A stretch of 64,000 nucleotides of DNA from Closterium sp. NIES-65 (GCA_948144175.1 CANXME010002186.1:330753-394752); one strand, 5' to 3'. Counted from the first letter of the stretch, positions 31,806 to 43,149 are shown. Notes: a model not told the origin generated them from the letters alone. Translations and numbers: made by a program.

Positions 31806-34800
31806 CTAATTTTGGATCTCAGACCACACTGCCTCCAATCGTTTCCTTATGCCAGACTTCATTTGGATTGAATCCTCTTCCAATGTTTGCATAAACTTCC
31901 AAAAATCGACACCACCATCCTGCAACATGGAAAAAAAAAAGCAAACAAGAAGGAATGATAACTTCAAAAACAACAATGCATGTAATGTCTTTGGATGCTG
32001 GTAACTAAACCATCAATAGCGGTGACCAGCCGTAACTTCCTTCCACACCTACATACGTTTCTGGTGGTACTCCTCGTGTACTCACCGCGGGTGGGTGAAA
32101 GCGGAGGTCGTCCCATGACTTCCCATGTGGCACATTCATGCGGAGCGACACCTGCCAGCAAAGGGAAATGTAAGTCCGACACATTCTGAGGCACGGCTTG
32201 GAGCAGGGAGCCCATGGGAAATGGGAGAAGGAAGTGGGTGGTGGATGGGCCATGAGTAAGGCGTGAGAGAAAGATGACCGCTCAAGAGAGGTGCTCACCA
32301 GTTCCTTAGATTGGATTATAGAGTCTCTGCTGGCTATCACTGCCTGCACGCATGCATGCATACCCACACACGCGCACACACACACACACAAACACACAGA
32401 GAAGATGCAACGCAGGGGATTATATGACGTGTCGTGAGTGGTTCACAGTGTTTGTGATATTGAGATAACTCAGAATCCTACTCGTCAAGGTTTTGCAGGT
32501 CCGATTGAGATTCCTCAAAAGATGCCTACAATTCAAGAGCATAAGATTGAAGGGAGCACAGAAGCCCCACCAGTGACTCACCTCTCGTCCCCTCTTGTCC
32601 AGTATTTGCTCTGGCCGCTCCAGTATTCGTTCCACAGACCCTGCCATGCAGCATGACATGTCGACATGATTATGGCTGGAACATGGCAGATTATGGTGGG
32701 AGGGTGGTGCTGCTCAGACAGCAAGATTGTGCAGTGGCATCATGGTAAGAAAGATAAAGCATTAGCCCTTGGAGCAAGCAGTAATGGGCAGTAGGTCTAG
32801 CTGTCACGAGAGCTGCTTTCAAGAAATAACAAGAGAGAACGCGAGAGAACAAGAGAGAACAAGAGAGAACAAGAGAGAACGCGAGAGAACGCGAGAGAAC
32901 GCGAGAGAACGCGAGAGAACGCGAGAGAACGCGAGAGAACGCGAGAGAACGCGAGAGAACGCGAGAGAACGCGAGAGAACGCGAAAGAACGCGAGAGAAC
33001 GCGAGAGAACGCGAGAGAACGCGAGAGAACGCGAGAGAACGCGAGAGAACGCGAGAGAACAAGAGAGAACAAGAGAGAACAAGAGAGAACAAGAGAGAAC
33101 AAGAGAGAACAAGAGAGAACAAGAGAGAACAAGAGAGAACAAGAGAGAACAAGAGAGAACACGAGAGAACGCGAGAGAACGCGAGAGAACGCGAGAAAAC
33201 GCGAGAGAACGCGAGAGAACGCGAGAGAACGCGAGAGAACGCGAGAGAACGCGAGAGAACGCGAGAGAACGCGAGAGAACGCGAGAGAACGCGAGAGAAC
33301 GCGAGAGAACGCGAGAGAACAAGAGAGAACAAGAGAGAACAAGAGAGAACGCGAGAGAACGCGAGAGAACGCGAGAGAACGCGAGAGAACGCGAGAGAAC
33401 GCGAGAGAACAAGAGAGAACACGAGAGAACGCGAGAGAACGCGAGAGAACGAGAGAGAACGCGAGAGACCGCGAGAGACCGCGAGAGAACGCGAGAGAAC
33501 GCGTGAGAACGCGAGAGAACGCGAGAGAACGCGAGAGAACGCGAGAGAACGCGAGAGAACGCGAGAGAACGCGAGAGAACGCGAGAGAACGCGAGAGAAC
33601 GCGAGAGAACGCGAGAGAACGCAAGAGAACGCGAGAGAACAAGAGAGAACAAGAGAGAACAAGAGAGAACACTATCTGATGCAGCATCAAGTCTGTGCCT
33701 CTATCATGCAGAAGCAGTTATCCTAGCCATCATGAAGGCAGAACCCACCGTATTTGCGGACGAGCTTGGGTGCGTTCTTGCGGCCGATGCCACGCGCCCC
33801 TGGGAAAACGGAGAAGTATGGAAGGGGAGGGAAGGAATGCAGAAGCAGTTATCCTAGCCATCATGAAGGCAGAACCCACCGTATTTGCGGACGAGCTTGG
33901 GTGCGTTCTTGCGGCCGATGCCACGCGCCCCTGGGAAAACGGAGAAGTATGGAAGGGGAGGGAAGGACAGGGAGGGAAGCAAACATGAACTGCCAGTACC
34001 CACACCACATGAACTGCCAGTACCCACACCACATGAACTGCCAGTACCCACACCACATGAACTGCCAGTACCCACACCACATGAACTGCCAGTACCCACA
34101 CCACATGAACTGCCAGTACCCACACCACATGAACTGCCAGTACCCACACCACATGAACTGCCAGTACCCACACCACATGAACTGCCAGTACCCACACCAC
34201 ATGAACTGCCAGTACCCACACCACATGAACTGCCAGTACCCACACCACATGAACTGCCAGTACCCACACCACATGAATGAATGTGACGCATATCATGTAA
34301 CTCTCACATTGCTCTTCGAACACCAAGACGATTCTCAAACTGCACTTTCTCACATAAAACAAAGCCCTCCGTAAGACCTCTCCAAAGAGTCACCACGAAC
34401 CGGGGATGTTGTCGCTGACGTCACCCATGAGGGCGAGGATGTCAGCAAAGAGTGGCGGATCCACGTCACCCCAGTCCCTCCGAAAGTCCTCCTCCGCGTA
34501 AGTGTAGAAGTGCGACGTGGGGTAGCGCGGACTGCCACGCCTGTTCACAAGGGAAAAGGAAGGCAAGGGGCGGGAGGTGGGGAAGCATGTTGCCCCAGTC
34601 TCCTCAAAAGTCCTCCTCCGCGTAAGTGTAGAAGTGCGACGTGGGGTAGCGCGGGCTGCCCCGCCTGCATTGGTAAGGGGGTGTCGGATGGGCGATAGGC
34701 AGGGGGAGGGAGGTGGGGGGAAGGGAGGGGTTGGCGGGTAGGAGGGGGGGGTTGGTGCAGGGGAAGAAGGGTGTGTCGGGAAAGAGTATGGGAACGAATG

Positions 34801-37800
34801 GAAAGAGAGCTCTATATGGGATGGAAAGAGTTTGGATGGGCACACCAGACGCACTCCAGCATTCATTGAAAGAGTGAGGCGGAAGAGTGAGGTGAGTAAG
34901 GTGGGTGAGACATGAAACATGAGGGTGAAGTGAGCGTGGTGGTGGTGTGAGAGTGGGGTGACCGAAAATATCTCATGAAGGCCTGGATTGAATCAACATA
35001 AGAGTCAACGGATTGAACGACCATATCTGAACGCAAAGCGACCAAAAGGGGGCGAGGGGGAAGGGGGAGGGAGCAGGGGGGAAGGGGGAGGGAGTAGGGA
35101 GAAGGGGAGAATGGGGGGGAACGAGGGGGAAAGGGCACTGACTTGGGGCGTTGTGTGGGTCGCAGTATCTTGAGGTTGGGAGAGAGCAGCTGAAAGAAGT
35201 CCTTGTCAGGCGATGCTATGCGCACCTGAGGGTGAAGAGTGGCGGAAACAAAAGCACAGGCGAAAGAGAGAGAGAGTCAATGATTGCGTTGTATGACTGA
35301 CATGTCATGAGCGGGAGGAGTGGGAGAGGTCACTTCCCGAGCAATACCATGGCCACCTGAAGGTGGGAGTGGGAGGGGTTTGGGGAGGAAGGGAAGGGGG
35401 GTTGGGGGGTATGTGCGGTCATAGGAAGAAAGCAGGAGGAGGAGCAAGAGGTGTGTATCTGATGTGTCAGAAACAGGAAAAGGGCCCTTGCATCTAGCTT
35501 CCTTGCATTGCAGGCACCCTCCATGCAACAATCACTCAAACTACCCTCACCTGCCAATCTTGTCTGCTGCAGTTCTGACCTTCCCTTCCCTCCTCACCGT
35601 GCCTTCATCTGTTGAGCCAGTGCGCTACCTTCATGCCATTCTCAAGAGCTTCTGCTTCGGGGTCTGAACGTTTGAGGCATCTAAACGACTCCTCACCTCG
35701 CCCGCACGCTTGTGATGAGTCGATTTTTAAGTCGACTTAAAAATCACCTCACCCGCACGCTTCGGAGCAGCACAGTACCTACCTTCATGCCATTCTGCAG
35801 CACCTGTGTTGCGAGAGTGGCACTTTTGAGACATCTTGCTACTCCTCACCCGGCCTCCATGCCTCACCTGACATCTTGCAGCATGCCCACCTTCATGCCA
35901 TTCTGCAGCGCTTCTGTTGCGAGAGTCGCAATCACATCGTCCGCCTCCACTCCGGATATCTGTGGGCAGAGCGATGGGTACACAAGGACACAATACACAA
36001 GGTCACGATACACACACACAGGCAAAGGCAACATCACACCAAGGCCGCATAGCAGCATCAGTCACTGTGCCTCTGTCGTGAGAGTCGCTCACAATCACAT
36101 CGTCCGCCTCCACTCCGGATATCTGTGGGCAGAGCGATGCACAAGGCACATACACAAGGGCAGAGCACATGCACGCTCAAGAACAGGCATACACACATGC
36201 AACACACACACACTCCACAGGCGCTGCTAGCACGTCCCATATCCTGCAAGCGTCCGGGAAACGCACAAGCCCACCCCGGTGGCCACAATCTCACATGCGC
36301 CACTCACCGCAAAGGAGGGCGGCTTCAGTGCGTGCAAAGCAGCCTGCATGAGCTCCATGGCTCGCGACACGGCGTCAGATGCATACCAGCAATTCAAAGC
36401 TCCCCTCCGCCACTCACTGCAAAGGAGGGCAGCTCTAGGGCGCGCAGGGCGGCGCGGCCTGCATGAGCTCCATGGCTCGTGCCACGGCATTGAGAGCATC
36501 CAATAACCCTGCACCGCACTGCACCACACAACCTCAAGCCTCAAGCCGTGCACTCACCGCAAAGGACGGCAGCTCCAGCGCGCGCAGAGCAGCCTGCATG
36601 AGCTCCATGGCTCGTGACACGGCGTCAGGGCGAGGCGGGCGCGTGCTCTTGTATCCCTGGAAGGAGTCGTGGCGGAACGTGGGGTCTGCGTGGGAAGATG
36701 AGCGGAGAGGAAGGCGTTAGAAGGTGAGTATGAGATCTAGGAATGACTTCTGCTGCTCTTGTAGCCCTGGAAAATAGCGAGATGACTTGTGAGTCGACCC
36801 GAAAGTCATCTCCCTAGGAATGACTTGTGATGCTCTCGTAGCCCTGGAATATCACGTGACAGAACGTGGTGTCTGTGCTAGCAAAGGTTGTATTTATGAT
36901 GGGCTCAAGAGAGGCAAGGTATACATAGATGGAGGATATGTGAGCTTGGCCAACAATTATTAAAGGCCCCAATAAGTGTTGGTTTGGTTGGACCAACATT
37001 ATTGGAGCTCCGATAATTGTTGAGTGGGTTTGAACCAGCATTATTGGAGGTCCAATGATTGTTGGGAACCCAACCAAGCTTCAACCACAAATTGTGGTTG
37101 AAGGTACACCCAACAATCCTACACCTATTCTAGCATATGCGTGTTGTATATAAGATATTACAGCAGTCTGCATGGGAAAGGGGGGGTTGACAGGGGGAGG
37201 GAGGAAGAGGGGGGAGAGCTGGGAGTAAGAGACAAGACTTATACGACCTGTGAAAACTCGGCATGAGTCTTATTGTCATTAAAAGGCGCCATGAACTGGA
37301 ATTGCGTTTGTGAGGCGAACTGGAAAGTGTAAGTGGTACGCACAACATGGAATCACATAATGCATTGTATGTTACAATGGTAAACAATGGCTGACTCACT
37401 CACCCCCATGGTCGAACACCAGCTGGGCAGAGCCGAGGAGCCACAAGCAGGAGGCCGCGGGGCAGGAAAAAGACGGCGCAATTTCGTGCAGGAGGAAGAA
37501 GAGAGAGAGAGAAGGAGAGAACAGGAAAGAGGAATTAATGGAATGAAGAGAGGAGAGGAGAAGCTTTGTGACAGTGCGTGCAAGATGCCGAACCACATAT
37601 CATATCATATCATATCATATCATAGCATATCATATCATATCATATCATATCGTATCGTATCGTATCGTATCGTATCGTATCATATCATATCATATCATAT
37701 CATATCGTATCATATCATATCATATCATATCATGTTGTGCAGGTCGGAGGGATATGGAGAGACATGAGTGTTGTGTGCTCTGCACGCGACTCTCTCTTCC

Positions 37801-39773
37801 CCATTATGCGTCACACAGATAAAAAAACTCAATAAACACATCGTCACACCCCACCACACTCACTGCTACGTGTGTTGGGAGCATCGCTAGAAGGTTGACG
37901 ATCTGAAACCACGTTACCACCGCAGAACACAAACACAGGCATATGGGACAGAGTAGAGCAGGTACGAAAGGGATGGAGGTCAGGCAAAGAGATGGTAAAT
38001 GAGGAAGGGATGGGCTGCGGCAGGTATTCTAAAATGCCAAAGACAAGAGTGGGAAAGCGAGGGAGGGGTGGGTTATGGGAGGGAAGCAATGTAAGATTCA
38101 ATTGAGGCTGTCTGCTGCCTCACAAACCAGTCAGAGGTAAGAGGAGATGGAGTGTCGGGTGGAAATCCATCCACACACCCACCTGCTGTTGCTTGAGGAA
38201 CAGGTAAGCAATACATGCACCTGTCCAAAGGACTTGCAACGTGCGCACCTGGCCTCAAACGGCTTGCAAGTTGCAACACACGCACACACCTGCTCGAAGG
38301 ACTTGAACAGCATGCCCATGACGTCCTCGTCGTTCAGAAAGCATCAATCTGAAGCCCTTGGGAGCACATGCACCTGCAGAAACGACTAGCATTGCAACAA
38401 ACAACACGCACCTGCTAGAACGACTTGGACAGCGTGCCCATGACGTCCTCGTCGTTCAGAAAGCATCATTCTGATGCCCTTGGGAGCACACGCATCTGCA
38501 GAAACGACTTGCGTTGCAGCGCACGCACACACCTGCTCGAAGGACTCGAAGAGCGTGCACATGACGTCCTCGTTCCAAGAGCATCATAAGCCCTTGGGAA
38601 GCACATGCAGCTGACCTCAAACGACGTGCAACAGACGCACGCACCTGCTCGAAGGACTTGAAGAGCGTGCCCATGACGTCCTCGTCGTGTGCGAAGGTGT
38701 TGTAACCGCTGTGGTGTAACCGCGCTGCGAGGCACACCGGCATGCAAGAGAAAAAAGTAGTTGGGTTTTTTAGAGTTCTCCAAAACCAGCTGTGGTGTAC
38801 CCATGCTGCAAGACTAACCGGGATGCAAGTGAGATCACACGACATTGAACAGGAAAGAGAGTTAGAGGATGAGCGAGTAGCCATCACCTGATGCTTGGTG
38901 GTATGCTCTGTACTCTTATAAACCACCTCAAAGTAGCGAATTCGCCTGATAATCCGCGGACCCTGGTAAGTCTGGCACACTAAAATTGCTACCGAGCAAT
39001 CTCAAAATCACCTTGGGAGTATCGGACTCGCCTGATATCTGATGGTAAGCCCGGTACACTACAGGATGGCCGTCGATCAATAACAGCCGTCCGTTGTCCT
39101 CCTGCCAGCCCTCCATCGCGCTAGGCTCGTGCTCGTCTATCAACGCTTCCTGCTCCTCGATCATCTCCTCTTGCTCGAACCTTATTTCTTGTTGCACCAC
39201 TAACTTATTTCGTCGTAGCGCCACTCCCGTCATGTCCTGAGCCTCAACCCCATCAGGTGCTTTAGGTGAGATTCTTTCCTTTTGGCCTGGCGTATCTGGC
39301 AGATTTTCCACGTCAGCAAGGGCATCACTGCCAGCTCGGACCACGACGCTGTCGATCCGAGCGACGCGGCTAACCCTAACGGTAACGGACGACGACGACG
39401 ACGACGCGGAGGTTAAGGAGCGAAGCGAACCGAGAGAGCGAGAACATGAAGTAGCGGTGATTACGTGTTTCCCAGAGTCAGCATGTGACGCTTGAACGGG
39501 TACTCGAGTCAAACGCGCTGTGGACGCGTTTTCGTGCCGAAAAAAACTGGAATGGCGAGGGTAACAAGTGACGATGCCATCGTGCGGCCTTATAGGTGGT
39601 AACGCGAGGGGGTTCGCCATGGCGAATTCGTTCGAATTCGCGAAGATCTTCGCGCTACCGGAGGAAATGACGGGGAGATTGCGCGCGGAGAGACGAAGGA
39701 CGCACTGGAGCAAGGAGGATCGACGAGGTCTGAGAGCGAGAGGACGAGGCGCAGCGACGCCTCGAGCCAGCAT
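31806..39773 (-). CDS. 5'-3' exonuclease (PIN and H3TH domains), probably organellar, about 13 exons
   Basis: Firm exons: 39773-39012, 37422-37404 (a 19-nt micro-exon, LVFDHG), 36685-36558, 35959-35891, 35225-35143, 34540-34401, 33799-33749 or its duplicate 33930-33880, 32640-32582, 32343-32299, 32151-32086, 31919-31806. Exons near 38962-38914 and 38724-38645 (FAHDEDVMGTLFKSFEQ) are tentative, and 8-10 residues before the micro-exon are not located. Motifs match the polymerase-I-type 5' nuclease family: LLLIDGHPVVYRAY, VFDHGDPTFRH, YKSTRPPRPD, SGVEADDVIATLA, ASPDKDFFQLLSP, DILALMGDVSDNIPG and GIGRKNAPKLVRKYG (helix-hairpin-helix). The ATG at 39773 starts an Arg/Ser/Ala-rich transit-like peptide; an in-frame ATG at 39941 is the alternative. 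Such enzymes remove 5' flaps or RNA primers. Confidence 0.8.
32828..33670. repeat. 840-bp decamer array, GAGAGAACGC / GAGAGAACAA
   Basis: About 84 units in the intron between exonuclease exons 9 and 10. Two unit types form blocks: AAGAGAGAAC runs and GCGAGAGAAC runs alternate. Only a few units are otherwise mutated. Long open frames in it are an artefact of the repeat. Confidence 0.95.
33706..33967. repeat. exact 131-bp tandem duplication containing a whole exonuclease exon
   Basis: 33706-33836 and 33837-33967 are identical by eye. Each holds acceptor, the 51-nt helix-hairpin-helix exon (33799-33749 or 33930-33880) and donor. The exon is phase 1 at both ends, so including both would insert 17 in-frame residues. 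Confidence 0.93.
33985..34276. repeat. 24-bp minisatellite, 12 units
   Basis: Perfect units of CATGAACTGCCAGTACCCAC plus ACCA. It lies in the intron between exonuclease exons 8 and 9. Confidence 0.95.
34600..34680 (-). repeat. copy of the exonuclease exon 8 5' edge
   Basis: It encodes RGSPRYPTSHFYTYAEEDF with a CAG acceptor, as at 34540-34480. Confidence 0.85.
35620..35840 (-). repeat. partial copies of the exonuclease exon 6 donor edge
   Basis: Minus-strand blocks near 35625-35655 (EALENGMK) and 35785-35830 (LQNGMKVG) repeat the end of exon 6 (35959-35891). A copy of its acceptor half (ISGVEADDVIV) is at about 36085-36123. Confidence 0.75.
35694..35762. repeat. 24-bp junction palindrome between 18-bp direct repeats
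   Basis: GATTTTTAAGTC and its reverse complement (35722-35745, GTCGAC centre) lie between CACCTCGCCCGCACGCTT (35694-35711) and CACCTCACCCGCACGCTT (35745-35762). Confidence 0.88.
36305..36475 (-). repeat. two partial copies of the exonuclease exon 5 donor edge
   Basis: They encode AMELMQAALHALKPPSFAV (about 36305-36372) and a variant (about 36412-36475) that repeat the end of 36685-36558, each with GTGAGTG. Confidence 0.85.
36737..36849. repeat. junction palindrome between 36-bp direct repeats
   Basis: An imperfect 34-bp palindrome (36779-36812, GAGATGACTTGTGAGTCGAC start) lies between 36737-36772 and 36814-36849 (both containing CTAGGAATGACTT and GTAGCCCTGGAA). Confidence 0.85.
37598..37732. 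repeat. (CATAT)n / (CGTAT)n pentamer array
   Basis: About 27 units, with the CGTAT variant in a central block. Confidence 0.95.
38250..38640 (-). repeat. several partial copies of exonuclease exon 3
   Basis: Blocks at about 38285-38345, 38410-38465 and 38525-38580 repeat DEDVMG-LFKSFEQV with GTGTGT or GTGCGT donors. Upstream sequence differs from the copy at 38645-38724 (LNDEDV versus AHDEDV). Confidence 0.8.
38707..38812. repeat. junction palindrome between diverged repeats of the exonuclease exon 3 acceptor
   Basis: GGTTTTTTAGAGTTCTCCAAAACC (38764-38787) lies between GCTGTGGTGTAACCGCGCTGC and GCTGTGGTGTACCCATGCTGC. Both copies carry the exon 3 acceptor. Confidence 0.8.
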
Positions 39774-39941
39774 GGCTGGCGTCACGTAAAAGCTTATTTG
39801 CTGCTGAAATAACGCCTGGGCAGATGTGGATTGTGGATTTGGATTAGCAACCTTGTGGCTTCGATTCATCAGTTGGCTATTTTTCTGTAACTGGATCTCC
39901 AAAACGAACGGACGAATTCTCGATTGAATTTCGTCAGACAT

Positions 39942-40863
39942 TACGAGATGCGTCGCCACGAATCACGACCCAGGGGAGTTGTGGGGAATAAGGGGCCAAC
40001 TGGCATCGCGAAACGTTTTCCATCGCTTGCGCAAGCCTCGTGGAAAAAATCCGCAAATCCACCTCCATTTTCAGGGTAACAAGGAACAAGCCAACCAGCT
40101 TCGCGAAACAAGCCAACTGTGTTACCAAAACGTCTACTGTTTGGAAACTTCTCAGGCCATAAATTGCTTGGATTTTGGCAGCGAGCGTCTGTGAGGGGCA
40201 GTATTGTAGGTTTCTATTCCAGTAATTCCGACTTGTAGCTGGTTACAGGACGTGTTGAATCGGCACACTAGCTGACCCCCGGTTGTGACAGCTGTTTCTT
40301 GTGATAGTCAAGTCACGAAGCACCATCGCCTGCTTGCGTCCGACGCGCTTAGCGAATACTTCCGTGTCGGCGCTGTCCTTACCTCTCGCCCTTTGACGTC
40401 GCCAGCCAGTGTCCTGTTACCAGTCCGCACCCGTAGTCTCTCCACGAAGACGGATTCTCTGTTACCAGGCAGTTTTCGAGTTCGTGGCAGTGCTTGGCAG
40501 CAATAGTCTCGAAAGGGCGGGAAAAGCCTGTAGGTGATGGTGTTTATTTCTTTCTTCCTTCTAAGGCGAACCTTGTTCTTTTGAGCATTTATCGGTTCCT
40601 CTGACCTCCTTGCAGCCCTCTCAGCTTCTCTCCTCCTCTCTCCTCCTCTCCTTCCTTCTCTCTCCTCTCCACTCCGGTTGTCTCTCAGCCAGCAATGAAG
40701 CGGACGGAGTGGCGCGTGAGGTCGTTCAGGAGGCACACCTGCTGTCTTCAGCTCGAAACCTTTTAAGGGGCCTAAAACGATCGCCTACTCTCATCTCTCT
40801 TCCTCTCCTCCTCTTTTCCTCTCCTCCTATCCTCGCCTCTCCTCTCTTCTCCCTCAGCCAGCA
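39942..40863. promoter_or_regulatory. shared intergenic region of two divergent genes
   Basis: It separates the exonuclease (-) from the basic-protein gene (+). A second copy of the basic gene's start-codon context lies at about 40680-40725, followed by the palindrome TTTTAAGGGGCCTAAAA (about 40761-40777). The C/T-rich tracts at 40620-40680 and 40795-40860 resemble pyrimidine-rich 5' leaders. Confidence 0.45.
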
Positions 40864-43149
40864 ATGAAGCGCAGCGAATGGCGCGTGAGGACGCATCCAG
40901 AAGGGAGCACGCCAGCCGCGGACGGAGCACCCGGAAATCCCGGAGTGGGGGAGGCACTGTCATGGCAGGATGAGGAGGTGTACCGAATGTTTTGGAAGCA
41001 CGGGCAGCACATGATGGGGCTGCTGCAGGGCTTTCTGGGCACGATCGACCTGACAGTCAACCACCACAGAGTGGTCCAGGCCACCAAGGTGCGAACACGG
41101 TGAATTTAACGGAATCAATAAATGTGACGTTGTGACTCTTTTTTTGAAGGCGCCCTAAAACTAAATGTGACGGGATAACTCTTTCAGTCGACTCAAAAGT
41201 CACAAGATCAGTCACATCCTGAGGCAATCGGGTACAAAAGAAGAGAGAGAATTAAATAAGGAAACGAAAAAAAAGAACGGGAAAAGTCTACGCACTCCTC
41301 CCCCATTCCCTCCCCCGCACCCCATCTTTCCCGTTTCCCCCAAAACGAAACCCCACCCATTTCCTTGTGTTCTCCCCCACCCCCTCTTTCCTCGTCCACT
41401 GCACCCCTTTCCAGCCTGTCAGCGAATATCCCCCCAACATCCAACGGGCTCTCGAGAACCTGAAGGAGCACCGCCGCCAGCAGCAGCTCAGGCCGTCCCA
41501 GTTTGTTTTGAGACGTCTAAAAACCTTACTGTCTTTTCCCTCCCCCATTCCCTCCCCCGCACCCAACCTGACTGTCTTTTCCCTCCCCCATTCCCTCCCC
41601 CGCACCCAACCTGACTGTCTTTTCCCTCCCCCATTCCCTCCCCCGCACCCAACCTGACTGTCTTTTCCCTCCCCCATTCCCTCCCCCGCACCCAACCTGA
41701 CTGTCTTTTCCCTCCCCCATTCCCTCCCCCGCACCCAACCTGACTGTCTTTTCCCTCCCCCATTCCCTCCCCCGCACCCAACCTGACTGTCTTTTCCCTC
41801 CCCCTCTCTCCCCTGCACCCAACCTGACTGTCTTTTCCCTCCCCCATTCCCTCCCCCGCACCCAACCTGACTGTCTTTTCCCTCCCCCATTCCCTCCCCC
41901 GCACCCAACCTGACTGTCTTTTCCCTCCCCCATTCCCTCCCCCGCACCCAACCTGACTGTCTTTTCCCTCCCCCATTCCCTCCCCCGCACCCAACCTGAC
42001 TGTCTTTTCCCTCCCCCATTCCCTCCCCCGCACCCAACCTGACTGTCTTTTCCCTCCCCCATTCCCTCCCCCGCACCCAACCTGACTGTCTTTTCCCTCC
42101 CCCTCTCTCCCCTGCCTCTTCTCCTCATCCAGCCGTTCGACGAATACCCCCCCAACATCCACCGTGCTCTCGAGAGCCTGAAGGAGTACCGCCGCCAGCA
42201 GCATCTCAGGGCAAATGACGGCATTGCTCCGGCGCGCAAGCGGAAGAGGAAACCGCAGGGGCGGTGGCCGCGGCGGTTCAAGGAGATCTGCTTCTTTTTG
42301 GGTGAGGTAGGGGTGCCGTGCCCCTCTGACTGGCAGCAGCAGGTGGAAGCGGCTACTGCTGCTGCTCTGGCCGCTGCTGGCCCTCGCCGTCGCAGGGCTG
42401 CTAGGTCTGCTGGTGCTGCTGCTGGTGGTGATAGCTTGGCTGATGACAGAAGGGTTGATGCTGGTGATGGTGGTGATGGTGATGATGTTGGGGAGGTGGT
42501 TGATGGGGATGTTTCCTGCAAGGCTTTGAAGCGTTCCGAGGCGTCTCAAAAGGTGGCTGGTGGGGGTGCTGCGCGCAAGAGTTTGAAGAGTTCCGCCCGC
42601 GGCAAGCCGTCGACAGCAGCTGATAAGCCAGAGGGCATGGCAGGGGTTGTGAGAGGGGTTGGTGTTTTGTCTGGTGTTTCGTCTGGTCGTGAGAACAGGG
42701 TGGCTGGGAAGGGCAGTCACAGGAGCGATCATCGCAAGGAGAAAAAAGCTGGTGACGGGGAGGGGGAGGGGAAGGCCGCTGGGGGCAGTAAGGCTGCTGG
42801 TGGCGATGGGAAGAGAAAAGTCGCTGGAGACAGGAAGACCGCTGGTGGTGATGGGAAGAGGAAGAAGGTTGCTGGTAAGCGGGAATTTTGCAGCACAAAA
42901 GCAGGGAAGAGGAGCCGGACGACCATGCGCTGCCTGGAGCAGGCGACCAGGGAGAGGCTGTGTGAGATAGGCAAGCAGGCAGAGGAGGCGAATAGGCGCG
43001 CGGTGGAGGCGAAACGGGCGTTGGTGGATAAGTACTTGGGGATTTTGAGAGAGAAGCTTGCTGAGGGGGTGGAGGAGGAGAGAAGGATGCTTGCTGAGGT
43101 GGCTGAGAGGGAGGAGGCTAAGCTGGCACGCATGGCTGGCTTGCTGTGA
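40864..43149 (+). CDS. unrecognised basic protein, 2 exons, 413 aa
   Basis: Exons 40864-41088 and 42133-43149 join in phase 0 (AAG|GTGCGA and CATCCAG|CCG). The N-terminus (WQDEEVYRMFWKHGQHMMGL onward) looks globular. It is followed by EYPPNIHRALESLKEYRRQQ, a K/R cluster (RKRKRKPQGRWPRRFK, a likely nuclear signal), a Gly/Lys/Ala-rich low-complexity middle, and a C-terminal Glu/Arg/Lys coiled coil (LREKLAEGVEEERRMLAEVA). A nuclear role is inference. I do not recognise the family. A decoy copy of the exon 2 start and a 43-bp minisatellite fill the intron. Confidence 0.65.
41140..41205. repeat. two palindromes (GGCGCC- and GTCGAC-centred) within a short duplication
   Basis: TTTTTGAAGGCGCCCTAAAA (about 41145-41164) and the half-decayed TTTCAGTCGACTCAAAAG (about 41182-41200) lie beside repeated AAATGTGACG and AACTCTTT or GACTCTTT. 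Confidence 0.65.
41412..41523 (+). repeat. decoy copy of basic-gene exon 2 start, ended by a palindrome
   Basis: It encodes EYPPNIQRALENLKEHRRQQ with an intact CCAG acceptor and is broken at GTTTTGAGACGTCTAAAAAC (41504-41523). The true exon begins at 42133. Confidence 0.85.
41525..42115. repeat. 43-bp minisatellite
   Basis: About 13-14 units starting CTGACTGTCTTTTCCCTCCC. It fills the basic-protein gene intron between the decoy and the real exon 2. The pyrimidine-rich units resemble polypyrimidine tracts. Confidence 0.95.

Noticed and set aside
32691..33690. Very long open frames across the decamer array
   Set aside because: They exist on several frames at once because the unit contains no stop. 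No composition or homology supports a protein.
32828..34276. CRISPR-like arrays
   Set aside because: The units are directly adjacent without unique spacers, lie in an intron of a eukaryotic gene and have no cas genes nearby.
33730..34374. Long frames through the 24-bp array
   Set aside because: Unit length divisible by three keeps all frames open. The sequence is intronic.
37254..37325. Exon-like block encoding FASQTQFQFMAPFNDNKTHA
   Set aside because: It has acceptor- and donor-like ends, but its phase does not fit between the micro-exon and exon 36685-36558, which join perfectly without it.
40200..40500. Possible solo LTR sharing TAGGTTTCTATTC with 60205
   Set aside because: The shared word is short and no LTR ends or target duplication could be seen.
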